NCBI RefSeq assembly: GCF_002750975.1
Contig: NZ_PEJS01000002.1
Location: forward strand, 1 to 64,000
DNA: 64,000 bases
Origin: Stenotrophomonas indicatrix
GTDB lineage: Bacteria > Pseudomonadota > Gammaproteobacteria > Xanthomonadales > Xanthomonadaceae
Direction: 5' to 3'
Under the pieces are notes generated by a model. It made no database searches. It was not told the origin of the DNA and saw only the letters and a list, made by a program, of their open reading frames with translations. Position 1 is the stretch's first letter. Every line of letters begins with the position of its first letter. This document shows, piece by piece, positions 28,105 through 36,961 of the stretch. Both the position numbers and the translations under genes were made by a program.

Positions 28105-31100
28105 GCGTGGCCCGCCTGTGGATCATTGCCGAAGCTGCGCCCTTCGCGCACGGCGCTGAAGACCACCTGGCTGTTGCGCAGCAAGTCGGCGTAACTGGCG
28201 TCGTCGGCGAACGGGTCGGCGCCACGCAGCAGCAGCTGCCAGGCATCACTGTTGGCTTCACCCCAGCTGCGGTCGCTGCCCTGCCATTGTTTCCAGCCTT
28301 CGCTACGCTGCTTTTCCACCGGCGCGTTGAACAGCACCCAGCCGGTATAGGGCGCAAAGCGCAGTGGTTCGCGCAGCCCACGCTGGCGCAGCTGCAGCAG
28401 CGCGCGCAATGCCGCGCGTGCTGCGGGCACGGTCAAGGCAGGCAATGCATGCGGACCGGGGCCGGCATCACCGCCGTCGTAGAACTGCACCAGCGGCAAG
28501 GCATCGCCGGCGGCGTTGGCCAGCAGCCAGTCCAGCCCCTGGCGGATCACCGCGTTGCCGTTGAGGGCGCCGGCGCGCAGGCGCACCAGGCCTTCGGGAT
28601 GGCGATCACCGACCCGACCATGCAGGCGAACGCCGTCGATCTCCACTTCATAGCGGCGGCTCTCCAGCGGCGTGCCCTGCAACCAGCCCAGCATGGCCGT
28701 GGCATACGGTCGGGTCTTGAGCCGCTCCACTTCAAACTGGCGCTCGCCGAGGATGCCCGACGGCAGCAGCCCGCGTGCGCGCAGCCGCGGGTACAGCGGC
28801 TCGCTGTCACCGGCCAGGGTGGCCTGCACCACGGCCAGCTGCACACTGCGCTTCTCCGGCCCACGCGAGGACAGCACCAGCGGCTCCAGGTCGTCGACGT
28901 CCTCGACGTCGTCGGCCAGGCGCAGGCCCAGCGACTGTGCGAGGAACTGCCCGGCCGGATCACACAGGAAACGACGCAGGCTCTCCAGCGAGACCTCTTC
29001 TTCCACCGCGTCGTCCACCGGCGGCGGCAGTGCGGCGTCGAACCACGGCAGCAGGCCGCCGCGCTGCCCGCCCAGCCGCCCGGCGGCCGGGTGCCACTGC
29101 CGGCGGTAGCTGAAGCGGCGTGGATCGCCGTCACCGAAGGCGGCCGGCGAGAACGGCTGCAGCGCGTGGCGCACGGTGAAGTCCCTCGTGGCGGTCGACG
29201 GATCGAGGTGATAGGCCGCGGCGGCATCGATCAGTTCGCTGACCAGCACCGAGGGTTCGCGCACGCTGCCATCGCGCGGGTCCGCGCCGAGGTAGCTGAG
29301 GTAGAACACGTCCTGCGCAGCAGCAAACAACTGCAGGAACAGGAAACGATCGTCTTCGCGGGTGGAGCGGTCGCCGGGACGGCGGCGCGGCGTATCCAGT
29401 TCGGCGGTGAGCTGGTTGAGGCCGGCGGCCGGGTCGCGACGCGGGAAATCACCATCGTTGAGGCCGAGCACGCAGATCACCCGGAACGGCAGCAGGCGCA
29501 TCGGCACCATGCGCCCGAAGCTGATGCCACCGGTCAGCAGCGGCGCGCGCGTATCGGCCTCGGCAAGCGCACCGGCAAAGTGCGCACGCACCACCTCCGG
29601 TGGCACGCCATCGACGAACCCGGCCTTGTACGCATCCTCGGCGAACTGGTTGAGCAGCTTGCGCAGGCGCTCCAGCGCGCGCTGGCTGTTGGGCGAGCTG
29701 GGTGGTGTCGGCAGCAGGGCATCGAGCAGCGACAGCAGGCGCTGCCGCCACTGTGCCGGGGTCAACAGTTCGCCCAGCCGGCGCTGGTAGACGGCCAGCA
29801 CGCGCAGCAGGCGCAGCAGCCGGTCCAGCGCATCCAGCGCCCCGCCTTCCAGTTCGATCCACGGAGCCACCCCGGCCAGATCCACCTCGCTGCCGGTGGC
29901 GTGGCCCAGCAGCAGGCGATCCAGCGCGAACTGCCAGGTGTAGGCGTCATCGCTGGGGGCCTGCAGCTGGTCGCGATGCTGGGCATCCAGGCCCCAGCGT
30001 GCGCCTGCCTGCTGCAACCAGCCATGCAGTCGGTCGAAGTCCACCGCTTCCAGGCCGGCGGCCTCGGCCAGGGGTGCACTGGCCAGCAGATCCATCACCT
30101 CGTTCAGGCCGAAGCGCGAAATCGGCAGGCCAAGCAGGTGCACGAACACGTCGGCCAGCGGCTCGCCAGCCAACGGACTGCTGTCGGCCAGCGCGTAGGG
30201 AATGTGTTCGTCCTCGCCCCCCCGTCCGCCGAACACCGCTTCCAGATAGGGCACATACGGATCGATGTCCGGCGCCAGCACGGCGATCTCGCGCGCCTGC
30301 AACGGCGGGTCGAAGCGCGGGTCCTGCAGCAGGCTGCGCAGCTGGTCGTGCAGCACCTGCAGCTCGCGCAGGCGGGTGTGGCAGGCGTGCACCTGCAGGC
30401 TCGGGTCGTCGCTGCGCAGGCCATCGCGCAGTTCACCGGAAGGCAAGGCACGACGGTGGAACAGGTCGCGCTGCAGGCGATGCAGCAGGCTGTCGGACAG
30501 CCCGCCCTGGTCCATCGTCGGCCGCGTGTCTTGCTCGGGGTCGGAATAAGCCGCGATCTCGCCGGCCGGATGCACCACTTCATAGCTGCCCAGCACCGCC
30601 ATGAAATCGCGGCCGGCCGCACCCCACGCTTCCAGCAGGCGGTTCTCGCCGGCGGCCTCGCCGAACGGGTCCGGCGCACCGCTGCGCAGGCGCTCTGCCA
30701 GGGTCTGCAGGTCGCCCCAGTAGGACTGCACCGGCGTGGGCAGATAGAAATGCAGTTCGCCCACCCGCGACTGGGTGGCCATCACCCGCAGTACGTCGGG
30801 CGAGATGTTGAGGGTGGCGAACGCCGACATCCGCGGCGGCAGGCCCTGCGGCAGCGGTTGGCCGGCGCCCTCGAAGCGGTCCAGGTACGCCTGGATGCGG
30901 CGCGCGCGGTAACCATGGCCGGCGGCGATGCTGCGCCACAGGATGGCCTGCGGATCGGCCGCGTCGGCGCCGGCTTCCCAGCGCAGCAGCCAGTCGCGGC
31001 GCCAGGCCTGGTACTTCTCGAACACCGAGGCCAGTTCGCCGGCCAGCGCCCAGGGTTTGAGCGCGTCGCCCCCGGCAAGATAGGACTGCAGCGCGCGCAT

Positions 31101-31442
31101 CGGTGGCTGTGCCAGCAGCTGCGGATCGCGCAGGGCCTGGTACAGGCGCCAGTGCAGGGCGGCCGCGTCCAGGTCGTCGGCTTCGCCCTCGACATTGGCG
31201 TTCAACGCACGGGCGACGAACTCACCGGGGGTCAGGAATTCCAGGTTGGCGGCCACGCCATACTCGGCAGCCAGTGTCGCCTGCAGCCAGCGCCGCATCG
31301 CCACCTGCGGGATCAGCACCACCTCCGGCGCCAGCAGCGGCTGTCCCGGCACCGGCACACGCACGTTGCGCGCCAGCAGGGCAGCCAGCACGTCCAGCGA
31401 ATTGGAATGGTAGAGGCGGAAGTCGCTGCCCGGGTCACTCAT
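28101..31442 (-). CDS. recC: Exodeoxyribonuclease V gamma subunit RecC
   Basis: RecC holds the RecBCD complex together and reads the Chi-like regulatory sequence. The 1113-residue protein begins MSDPGSDFRLYHSNSLDVLA and contains the family segments VLIPQVAMRRWLQ, FFHRRALPSGELRDGL-like spacing, FGRMVPMRLLPFRVICVLGLNDGDFPR and the C-terminal PYTGWVLFNAPVEK. The ATG at 31442 was chosen because the in-frame extension to 31568 lies in the divergent promoter region and has no family likeness. The mla operon starts 194 bp away on the other strand. Confidence 0.93.
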   Translation of the reverse strand: MSDPGSDFRLYHSNSLDVLAALLARNVRVPVPGQPLLAPEVVLIPQVAMRRWLQATLAAEYGVAANLEFLTPGEFVARALNANVEGEADDLDAAALHWRLYQALRDPQLLAQPPMRALQSYLAGGDALKPWALAGELASVFEKYQAWRRDWLLRWEAGADAADPQAILWRSIAAGHGYRARRIQAYLDRFEGAGQPLPQGLPPRMSAFATLNISPDVLRVMATQSRVGELHFYLPTPVQSYWGDLQTLAERLRSGAPDPFGEAAGENRLLEAWGAAGRDFMAVLGSYEVVHPAGEIAAYSDPEQDTRPTMDQGGLSDSLLHRLQRDLFHRRALPSGELRDGLRSDDPSLQVHACHTRLRELQVLHDQLRSLLQDPRFDPPLQAREIAVLAPDIDPYVPYLEAVFGGRGGEDEHIPYALADSSPLAGEPLADVFVHLLGLPISRFGLNEVMDLLASAPLAEAAGLEAVDFDRLHGWLQQAGARWGLDAQHRDQLQAPSDDAYTWQFALDRLLLGHATGSEVDLAGVAPWIELEGGALDALDRLLRLLRVLAVYQRRLGELLTPAQWRQRLLSLLDALLPTPPSSPNSQRALERLRKLLNQFAEDAYKAGFVDGVPPEVVRAHFAGALAEADTRAPLLTGGISFGRMVPMRLLPFRVICVLGLNDGDFPRRDPAAGLNQLTAELDTPRRRPGDRSTREDDRFLFLQLFAAAQDVFYLSYLGADPRDGSVREPSVLVSELIDAAAAYHLDPSTATRDFTVRHALQPFSPAAFGDGDPRRFSYRRQWHPAAGRLGGQRGGLLPWFDAALPPPVDDAVEEEVSLESLRRFLCDPAGQFLAQSLGLRLADDVEDVDDLEPLVLSSRGPEKRSVQLAVVQATLAGDSEPLYPRLRARGLLPSGILGERQFEVERLKTRPYATAMLGWLQGTPLESRRYEVEIDGVRLHGRVGDRHPEGLVRLRAGALNGNAVIRQGLDWLLANAAGDALPLVQFYDGGDAGPGPHALPALTVPAARAALRALLQLRQRGLREPLRFAPYTGWVLFNAPVEKQRSEGWKQWQGSDRSWGEANSDAWQLLLRGADPFADDASYADLLRNSQVVFSAVREGRSFGNDPQAGHA

Positions 31443-31636
31443 CGTGCACAGTGTGCAGCACACCCGCCCGTATTCAATCCCGGGGTACGGTGATCGCGAC
31501 GGATTGTTCCGGTCGTTTTCGGAATTGTCCCGGTCTGGCGACGGTCCGACCGTGCAACAATACTGCACCGTCCAGTCTGCTTATGTTCAGCAGTCTGACC
31601 CGATGCTTCAATGTCGAAAAAACGTTAAGGGTGCCC
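31443..31636. promoter_or_regulatory. Divergent recC/mlaF control region
   Basis: This 194-bp gap must hold promoters for both operons, but no clear -35/-10 pair stands out. Visible structure includes two direct repeats, GGATTGTTCCGGTC (31501-31514) and GGAATTGTCCCGGTC (31521-31535), and the palindrome ACGGTCCGACCGT (31541-31553). These could be binding sites for a regulator. Confidence 0.4.
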
Positions 31637-32425
31637 ATGTCGGCTTCCACTCCCAGTCTGGTGCAGTTGTCCAACGTCCGCATCGACCGGAGCGGGCGCA
31701 CGATCCTGCGCGACGTTTCGCTGCAGGTGCCCAAGGGCAGCATCACCGCGGTGCTCGGTCCGTCCGGCAGCGGCAAGTCGACCCTGCTGGCGGCGCTGAC
31801 CGGCGAACTGCGTCCGGTTGCAGGCGACGTCACCCTGTTCGGCAAACCCATCCCGCAGCGTACCGCCGAGCTTCTGGAGATGCGCAAGAGCGTCGGCGTA
31901 CTGCTGCAGGGCAATGGCCTGCTGACCGACCTGACCGTGGCCGAGAACGTCGCCCTGCCGTTGCGCACCCACACCCGCCTGCCGGCACCGGTGCTGCGCC
32001 GGCTGGTGCAGATGAAGCTGCATTCGGTCGGCCTGCTGGCCGCCGCCGATGCCTGGCCGCGTGAGCTGTCCGGTGGCATGGCCCGGCGCGTGGCACTGGC
32101 CCGCGCGTTGGCCCTGGACCCGCCGCTGATGATCTACGACGAGCCGCTGACCGGGCTGGACCCGATCGCCTCGGGGGTGATCATGAGCCTGATCCAGCGC
32201 CTCAACCACAGCCTGGGCCTGACCAGCATCATCGTCAGCCACCACGTGCACGAGACCCTGCCGATCTGCGACCAGGTAATCGCGATCGCCAATGGCGGCA
32301 TCGTGTTCCAGGGCACGCCGGAGGCGCTGCAGACCAGCCAGGACCCGCTGCTGCAGCAGTTCCTGCATGGCCAGCCCGATGGTCCCATCCCGTTTGATGC
32401 CGCACCGCGCGCGAGGGTTGCCTGA
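31637..32425 (+). CDS. mlaF: Phospholipid ABC transporter ATPase MlaF
   Basis: This 262-residue ABC ATPase has Walker A GPSGSGKST, a Q-loop near LLQGNGLL, the signature LSGGMARR and Walker B LMIYDEPLTGLD. With MlaE, MlaD and MlaB it forms the inner-membrane complex that moves phospholipids between the inner and outer membranes and keeps the outer leaflet asymmetric. The ATG at 31637 follows AAGG with normal spacing. A GTG at 31631 is a weaker alternative. It is the first gene of a six-gene operon. Confidence 0.93.
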   Translation: MSASTPSLVQLSNVRIDRSGRTILRDVSLQVPKGSITAVLGPSGSGKSTLLAALTGELRPVAGDVTLFGKPIPQRTAELLEMRKSVGVLLQGNGLLTDLTVAENVALPLRTHTRLPAPVLRRLVQMKLHSVGLLAAADAWPRELSGGMARRVALARALALDPPLMIYDEPLTGLDPIASGVIMSLIQRLNHSLGLTSIIVSHHVHETLPICDQVIAIANGGIVFQGTPEALQTSQDPLLQQFLHGQPDGPIPFDAAPRARVA

Positions 32426-33174
32426 TGCCGTTCGTGCAAGCCACCCGCTCGCTGGGTCGTGCCGGCCTGTTCTCGCTGACCGTGCTGCGCGGTTCGCTGC
32501 CGACCCGTGATTTCCTGGCCGAGCTGACCCGCGAGATCTACAAGATCGGTGCGCGCTCGCTGCCGATCATCGCCGTGGGCGGTGCCTTCGTCGGCCTGGT
32601 GCTGACCCTGCAGGGCTACCGCACGCTGACCACCTTCGGTGCGGCCGACGCGCTGTCCACCCTGCTCGGCCTGTCGCTGTACCGCGAACTGGCACCGGTG
32701 CTGACCGCGTTGTTGTTCATCGGCCGCGCCGGCAGTTCGATCGCCGCCGAGCTGGGCCTGATGCGCGCCACCGACCAGATCAAGGCGCTGGAACTGATGG
32801 CCATCGACCCGGTGGCCAAGGCCGTCGCGCCGCGCTTCTGGGCGGCGGTACTGACCGTGCCGCTGCTGACCGGCATCTTCTGTTCGCTGGCGATCAGTGC
32901 CAGCTACTTCGAAGCCGTGCACGTGCTGGGCCTGGACAACGGCGTGTTCTGGTCGGCGCTGCGTGGCAGCGTGGACTTCTGGGACGACTTCGGCGTGGCG
33001 ATGCTGAAGTCGGCGATCTTCGGTGGTACCGCGGCCCTGGTGGCCGCCTATGTCGGCTTCCACGCCGAACCGACCATCGAAGGCACGTCCGTCGCCACCA
33101 CCCGTGCGGTGGTCAACGCCTCGCTGCTGGTGCTGATGTTCAACTTCGTACTGTCGGCAATGTTGTTCACCTAA
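32425..33174 (+). CDS. mlaE: Phospholipid ABC transporter permease MlaE
   Basis: This 249-residue permease of the YrbE family has about five or six membrane segments and the conserved stretches GGAFVGLVLTLQGYR, REL(A)PVLTALLFIGRAGSS and the EAVHVLG loop. It forms the membrane channel of the Mla complex. Its ATG shares one base with the mlaF stop codon (TGATG), so the two are coupled. Confidence 0.94.
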   Translation: MPFVQATRSLGRAGLFSLTVLRGSLPTRDFLAELTREIYKIGARSLPIIAVGGAFVGLVLTLQGYRTLTTFGAADALSTLLGLSLYRELAPVLTALLFIGRAGSSIAAELGLMRATDQIKALELMAIDPVAKAVAPRFWAAVLTVPLLTGIFCSLAISASYFEAVHVLGLDNGVFWSALRGSVDFWDDFGVAMLKSAIFGGTAALVAAYVGFHAEPTIEGTSVATTRAVVNASLLVLMFNFVLSAMLFT

Positions 33175-33232
33175 CCCCTCCATCGGCGGTGCGCATCGGC
33201 GCGCGGCCACCACGACTGATCAGGTAATCCAC

Positions 33233-33757
33233 ATGGCCATCCGCGGTCCCAGACTCGAATTCTCCGTCGGCGCCTTCCTGCTGCTGGCCCTGGCCTCGCT
33301 GATGGTGCTGGCCGTCGCCTCGACCAACCAGCGCTGGAGCTGGGGTGGCGAAGGCTATGAACTCAAGGCACGCTTCTCCCAGGTCGGCCAGCTGCGCAAG
33401 CAGGCGCCGGTGAAGATCGGTGGTGTCACCGTCGGCCAGGTCGCAGCGATCGATCTGGACCCGGTGAAGTTCGAATCGATCGTGACCCTGCGCATGGACA
33501 GCAAGGTCAAGGATCTGCCGGCCGATACCTCGGCGGGCATCTTCACCAGTGGTTTGCTCGGCGAGAGCTATATCGGTCTGCAGCCCGGCGGCGATCCCGA
33601 CGTGCTGAAGCCCGGCGAAGAGATCGTCTTCACCCAGCCGGCCGTGGACCTGATCCAGCTGGTCGGCAAATACATGTTCAGTGGCGGCGCCGGTGGCGGC
33701 GCTGCTCCGAAGCCCAACGATGGCGCGCAGGCGCCTGCAACGGAACCGCAACCATGA
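33233..33757 (+). CDS. mlaD: Phospholipid-binding MCE protein MlaD
   Basis: This 174-residue protein has one N-terminal membrane anchor (about residues 12-32) and a single MCE domain (about 40-120) with LKARFSQVGQLRKQAPVKIGGVTVGQV and SGLLGESYIGLQPGG. MlaD forms a periplasmic hexameric ring on MlaE. It begins 58 bases after mlaE and ends overlapping the mlaC ATG by 4 bases (ATGA). The C-terminal tail is glycine- and proline-rich, as in the family. Confidence 0.93.
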   Translation: MAIRGPRLEFSVGAFLLLALASLMVLAVASTNQRWSWGGEGYELKARFSQVGQLRKQAPVKIGGVTVGQVAAIDLDPVKFESIVTLRMDSKVKDLPADTSAGIFTSGLLGESYIGLQPGGDPDVLKPGEEIVFTQPAVDLIQLVGKYMFSGGAGGGAAPKPNDGAQAPATEPQP

Positions 33758-34416
33758 AGATGAAACTGATCCCGGCCCTGCTCGCCTCGTCGCTGCTGCT
33801 GGCTACCCCGTTCCTGGCCCAGGCACAGGCTGCCGCCCCCGCTGCTGCCGCCCCCCAGGGCCAGGCCGGCAAGGTGGTGATCGACGCCAGCACGCGCATC
33901 CTCACCACCCTGCAGCAGCGCCGTGCCGAATTCAGCGGCAACCCGGCCAGCCTGCGCAGCTATATCGACAGCGAGCTCAACCGCACCTTCGACCGCGACT
34001 ATGCCGCGCGCCTGGTGCTGGGCACGCACGCCCGCGGCGCTGCGGACGCTGACATCAAGCTGTTCGCCAATGCGATGGCCGACAACCTGATGCAGCGCTA
34101 TGGCTCGACCCTGCTCAACATCCAGGGCAAGCCGAGCTTCCGCCTGAAGGGCGAGAGCCCGCTGCCGGGCAACCGCGGCGTGCGCGTGAGCACCGAGCTG
34201 GTGCGTGCCGGCAGCGAGCCGACGCCGGTGGAGTACTGGATGCGCAACGAAGGCGGCCAGTGGAAGATCTTCGACGTGAACATCGAAGGCATCTCCTACG
34301 TGCAGACCTTCCGCAACCAGTTCGATGCCCCGCTACGACAGAAGGGTATCAAGCAGGTGGCCACCGAACTGCGCAGCGGCAGCATGCAGGCTGGGCCGGC
34401 CGGCAATGGCAAATAA
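33754..34416 (+). CDS. mlaC: Periplasmic phospholipid carrier MlaC
   Basis: This 220-residue protein has a signal peptide ending near AQA (about residues 1-26) and an MlaC fold with LVLGTHARGAADADIKLFANAMADNLMQRYGSTL and WKIFDVNIEGISYVQTFRNQF. MlaC ferries lipid across the periplasm between MlaA and MlaD. It overlaps mlaD at the start and mlaB at the end. Confidence 0.92.
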   Translation: MKMKLIPALLASSLLLATPFLAQAQAAAPAAAAPQGQAGKVVIDASTRILTTLQQRRAEFSGNPASLRSYIDSELNRTFDRDYAARLVLGTHARGAADADIKLFANAMADNLMQRYGSTLLNIQGKPSFRLKGESPLPGNRGVRVSTELVRAGSEPTPVEYWMRNEGGQWKIFDVNIEGISYVQTFRNQFDAPLRQKGIKQVATELRSGSMQAGPAGNGK

Positions 34417-34717
34417 GGCGCTGGCGCTGCTGGAAGGTGACACCCTGCGCCTGCGCGGGGTGCTCGACCGTGCAGCGGTGATCGCGCTGTGGCCGCAACT
34501 GCAGGCCCTGCCTGCGCAGCTGTCGCGGCTGGAACTGGCGGAGGTCGAGCGCGTGGACAGCGCCGGCCTGGCATTGTTGGCCGAGCTGGCCGCACGCGCG
34601 CGCCAGGGCGGCCATCCGCTGACAATCTCCGGCGCCCCCGCCGGCTACAACGAGCTGAGCGCGGCCTACCGGCTGTCGCCCGACCTGGACTTCAACGCTA
34701 CTTCTGCTGCGAGCTGA
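34406..34717 (+). CDS. mlaB: STAS-domain protein MlaB
   Basis: This 103-residue STAS-domain protein has the family's VERVDSAGLALLAELAARA helix-strand core. MlaB binds MlaF and is needed for assembly and activity of the transporter. The ATG at 34406 overlaps the last 11 bases of mlaC. The longer frame upstream is a shadow of mlaC. Its position inside the operon supports the name. Confidence 0.85.
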   Translation: MANKALALLEGDTLRLRGVLDRAAVIALWPQLQALPAQLSRLELAEVERVDSAGLALLAELAARARQGGHPLTISGAPAGYNELSAAYRLSPDLDFNATSAAS

Positions 34718-34718
34718 C

Positions 34719-35720
34719 ATGAACGTCGTGCGCGTTTTCCCCCTGATCCTCCTGGCCGCCGCGCTCAGCGCCTGTGCCGGCAAGCCGGCGCGCAGCGACG
34801 CGCCGACCGCCGACACCGTGGTGCCGGCGACGAACACCACCACGGTCGACAACGCTGCTGGTGCGGATGCGCCTGCTGCGAGCGTCGCAGCCGACGCCCC
34901 CGTACCTGCTGCGGCCGCGCCGGCACCGGCTACCGCCTCGCAGGGTGCAACCGGCAGTGATGCCACCGCCGCTGCACCGGGCGGCGATGACGACTTCGAC
35001 GCGCTGTACGGCGCCAATGGCAGCACCACCAGCACTACCGCGTACGACCCGTGGGAACCCTTCAACCGCAAGGTGCACGGGTTCAACAACGCCGTCGACC
35101 GCGGTATCGCTCGCCCGCTGGCAACCGCCTATACCCACGTGGTGCCGCGCTTTGCCCGTACCGGCGTGAGCAACTTCTTCAGCAACCTGCGTGCGCCGCT
35201 GACCATCACCAACCAGCTGCTGCAGGGCCGCCCCGGCGACGCCTGGGACAGCCTGGGCCGGTTCCTGATGAACAGCACGCTGGGCATCGGTGGCCTGTTC
35301 GACCCGGCCAGCAAGGCGATGGTGCCGCGACGCAACGAGGACTTCGGGCAGACCCTGGGGGCCTGGGGCTGGCGTCGTTCGCGCTACGTGGAACTGCCGT
35401 TCTTCGGCCCGCGTACCGTGCGTGATGTGTTCGGCCTGGCCGGTGACATCCCGCTGTCGCCGATCCGCCGCATCGAAAGCGACAAGTACCGCATCGGTCT
35501 GCAGGGCCTTCAGCTGGTCGATACCCGCGCGCAGCTGCTGGCGATCGACGACCTGCGCGATACCGCGGTGGACGAATACGCCCTGGTCCGCGATGCCTGG
35601 ATGCAGCGCCGCAATTACCAGATCGAGAACGACCTGCGTGGCAAGCGCGAGCGTGGCAGCGACGATGCGAACTCGCCGATCCCGGTCGATGCGATGCCGA
35701 TGCCGCAGTGGACCAATTGA
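34719..35720 (+). CDS. mlaA: Outer-membrane lipoprotein MlaA (VacJ)
   Basis: This 333-residue lipoprotein has the cleavage motif LSAC near residue 19 and a long alanine/threonine-rich linker (about 20-105). The MlaA domain that follows has YDPWEPFNRKVHGFNN, FFSNLRAPLTITNQLLQG and GQTLGAWGWRRSRYVELPFFGP. MlaA removes misplaced phospholipids from the outer leaflet and passes them to MlaC. In enterobacteria the gene is unlinked to mlaFEDCB. Here it ends the same operon, 1 base after mlaB, and is followed by a strong terminator. The linker is longer than in E. coli MlaA. Confidence 0.93.
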   Translation: MNVVRVFPLILLAAALSACAGKPARSDAPTADTVVPATNTTTVDNAAGADAPAASVAADAPVPAAAAPAPATASQGATGSDATAAAPGGDDDFDALYGANGSTTSTTAYDPWEPFNRKVHGFNNAVDRGIARPLATAYTHVVPRFARTGVSNFFSNLRAPLTITNQLLQGRPGDAWDSLGRFLMNSTLGIGGLFDPASKAMVPRRNEDFGQTLGAWGWRRSRYVELPFFGPRTVRDVFGLAGDIPLSPIRRIESDKYRIGLQGLQLVDTRAQLLAIDDLRDTAVDEYALVRDAWMQRRNYQIENDLRGKRERGSDDANSPIPVDAMPMPQWTN

Positions 35721-35739
35721 CCGCTGCCGGCAACGCATG

Positions 35740-35767
35740 AAAAAACCCCGCCTCGGCGGGGTTTTTT
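35740..35767 (+). terminator. Rho-independent terminator of the mla operon
   Basis: The stem CCCCGCC-TC-GGCGGGG is flanked by AAAAAA and followed by TTTTTT, 20 bases after the mlaA stop. The symmetric A/T tracts would let it work in both directions and also close the convergent gpx gene. Confidence 0.92.
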
Positions 35768-35776
35768 GTTCTACCG

Positions 35777-35800
35777 GCAGGTGCCAACCTTGGTTGGCAC
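35777..35800 (+). repeat. SMAG-type palindrome, GTGCCAACC type
   Basis: GCAG (a changed GTAG) is followed by GTGCCAACCTTGGTTGGCAC, identical in its palindrome to the copy at 9627-9646. It lies between the mla terminator and the gpx stop codon. Confidence 0.78.
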
Positions 35801-35807
35801 GTCGTCT

Positions 35808-36353
35808 TCAGGCCGCCAGCGCCGCCTCGACCGCTTCGCGCAGGCGCGCGTCATCGGCGGCAACGTCGGGGGCAAAGCGGGCGATGACCTTGCCATCGCG
35901 GCCAACCAGGAACTTCTCGAAGTTCCACAGCACCGCCGGTGCCGGGTGGATCGGAATCTCCTTGCTGGCCAGGCGCTCGCGCAGCGGGCCTTCACCGATC
36001 GCCTGCGGCTGCGCGGCGGTCAGCTGCTGGTACAGCGGGTGGGTATCTTCACCGGCCACGCTGATCTTGGCGAACATCGGGAAGCTCACATCGTAGGTCA
36101 GCTGGCAGAACTGCTGGATCTCCGCCTCGCTGCCCGGCTCCTGGCCGAGGAAGTTGTTGGCCGGGAAGCCCAGTACTTCCAGCCCCTGCGCGTGCTTTTC
36201 CGCATACAGCGCCTGCAGGCCTTCGTACTGCGGGGTCAGGCCGCACTTGGACGCCACGTTGACCAGCAGCAGCACCTTGCCCTGGTAGTCGGCAAGAGAG
36301 GACGGCTGGCCGTCGATGGTGGTGAGGGAAATATCCTGGATCGAGGTGCTCAC
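35808..36353 (-). CDS. Glutathione peroxidase family protein
   Basis: This 181-residue thiol peroxidase has the family motifs VNVASKCGLTPQY (with cysteine in place of selenocysteine), LGFPANNFLGQEPGS and the late WNFEKFLVGRDG. It reduces hydrogen or organic peroxides using thioredoxin or glutathione and is likely cytoplasmic, as there is no signal peptide. It is a single gene, convergent with mlaA across the terminator and followed upstream by a SMAG pair. Confidence 0.9.
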   Translation of the reverse strand: MSTSIQDISLTTIDGQPSSLADYQGKVLLLVNVASKCGLTPQYEGLQALYAEKHAQGLEVLGFPANNFLGQEPGSEAEIQQFCQLTYDVSFPMFAKISVAGEDTHPLYQQLTAAQPQAIGEGPLRERLASKEIPIHPAPAVLWNFEKFLVGRDGKVIARFAPDVAADDARLREAVEAALAA

Positions 36354-36409
36354 GCGGGGCTCCGGCTACAGCGGGGAAAGGCCCACCAGCATACCGCCGC
36401 ACGTGACCA

Positions 36410-36487
36410 GTAGTGCCGGCCGCTGGCCGGCAACCTCATGAATCTTCGGGAACGGTCGTGCAGCTGCCGGCCAGCGGCCGGCACTAC
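36410..36487. repeat. Inverted pair of SMAG/REP palindromes, GCCGGCC type
   Basis: GTAGTGCCGGCCGCTGGCCG (plus copy from 36410) faces a mirror copy ending in CTAC at 36484-36487, with about 32 bp between them. They occupy most of the 136-bp gap between gpx and the lipoprotein gene. Confidence 0.87.
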
Positions 36488-36489
36488 CT

Positions 36490-36891
36490 TCAATCCACGC
36501 AGATCGTGCCTTGTGCCTTGCCACCGTCGACGCGTTGCCGGCAACCGAAGTTCTGGCTGACATCACGCTGGCAGGTGCCGGTTGCCACCGCGCCTGCGGT
36601 CACCTCGGCGGACGCCAGGCACTGGCCGCTGCAGTCGCTCTTGCTGCTGCAGGACTTGCCGGCGTCAGCATAGGGAATCACGCACTGCACCCGTTGCAGG
36701 CGGCCCAACGGCTGCAACGTACCGCCCGCCGCGCGGCAGTCCACATCGCGTGCTTCTTCATAGGCTGCAGCGGCTTCAGGGCTGTCGGCCGCTGTGGCTG
36801 CCGTGCCTGCGTCTTCACTGGCCGGTGGGGTGCTGCTGCAGGCGGCAAGCAGCACGCCCAGTGCAGCGCTGGCAAGGAATCGGAGGCGCAT
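36490..36891 (-). CDS. Cysteine-rich lipoprotein of unknown function
   Basis: This 133-residue lipoprotein has the cleavage motif LLAAC (Cys18), then an alanine-rich spacer and a C-terminal half with eight cysteines in a pattern including CVIPYADAGKSCSSKSDCSGQC. That suggests a small disulfide-bonded periplasmic domain. I do not recognise a family with known function. The gene stands alone, 70 bp from rmuC on the same strand. Confidence 0.7.
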   Translation of the reverse strand: MRLRFLASAALGVLLAACSSTPPASEDAGTAATAADSPEAAAAYEEARDVDCRAAGGTLQPLGRLQRVQCVIPYADAGKSCSSKSDCSGQCLASAEVTAGAVATGTCQRDVSQNFGCRQRVDGGKAQGTICVD

Positions 36892-36961
36892 GGCGGTACC
36901 TGGTCAGTGAGGACGGCGCCAGCATACGCACCCGGCGATGCAGGTGGCGTGTCAGCCGGCC

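Noticed and set aside
24538..28194. A 1218-codon open frame on the plus strand.
   Set aside because: It is antisense to recB, which has every expected helicase and nuclease motif. The plus frame has none.
28107..31493. An 1128-codon open frame on the plus strand.
   Set aside because: It is antisense to recC and rich in Q, H, R and A in a low-complexity pattern typical of shadow frames.
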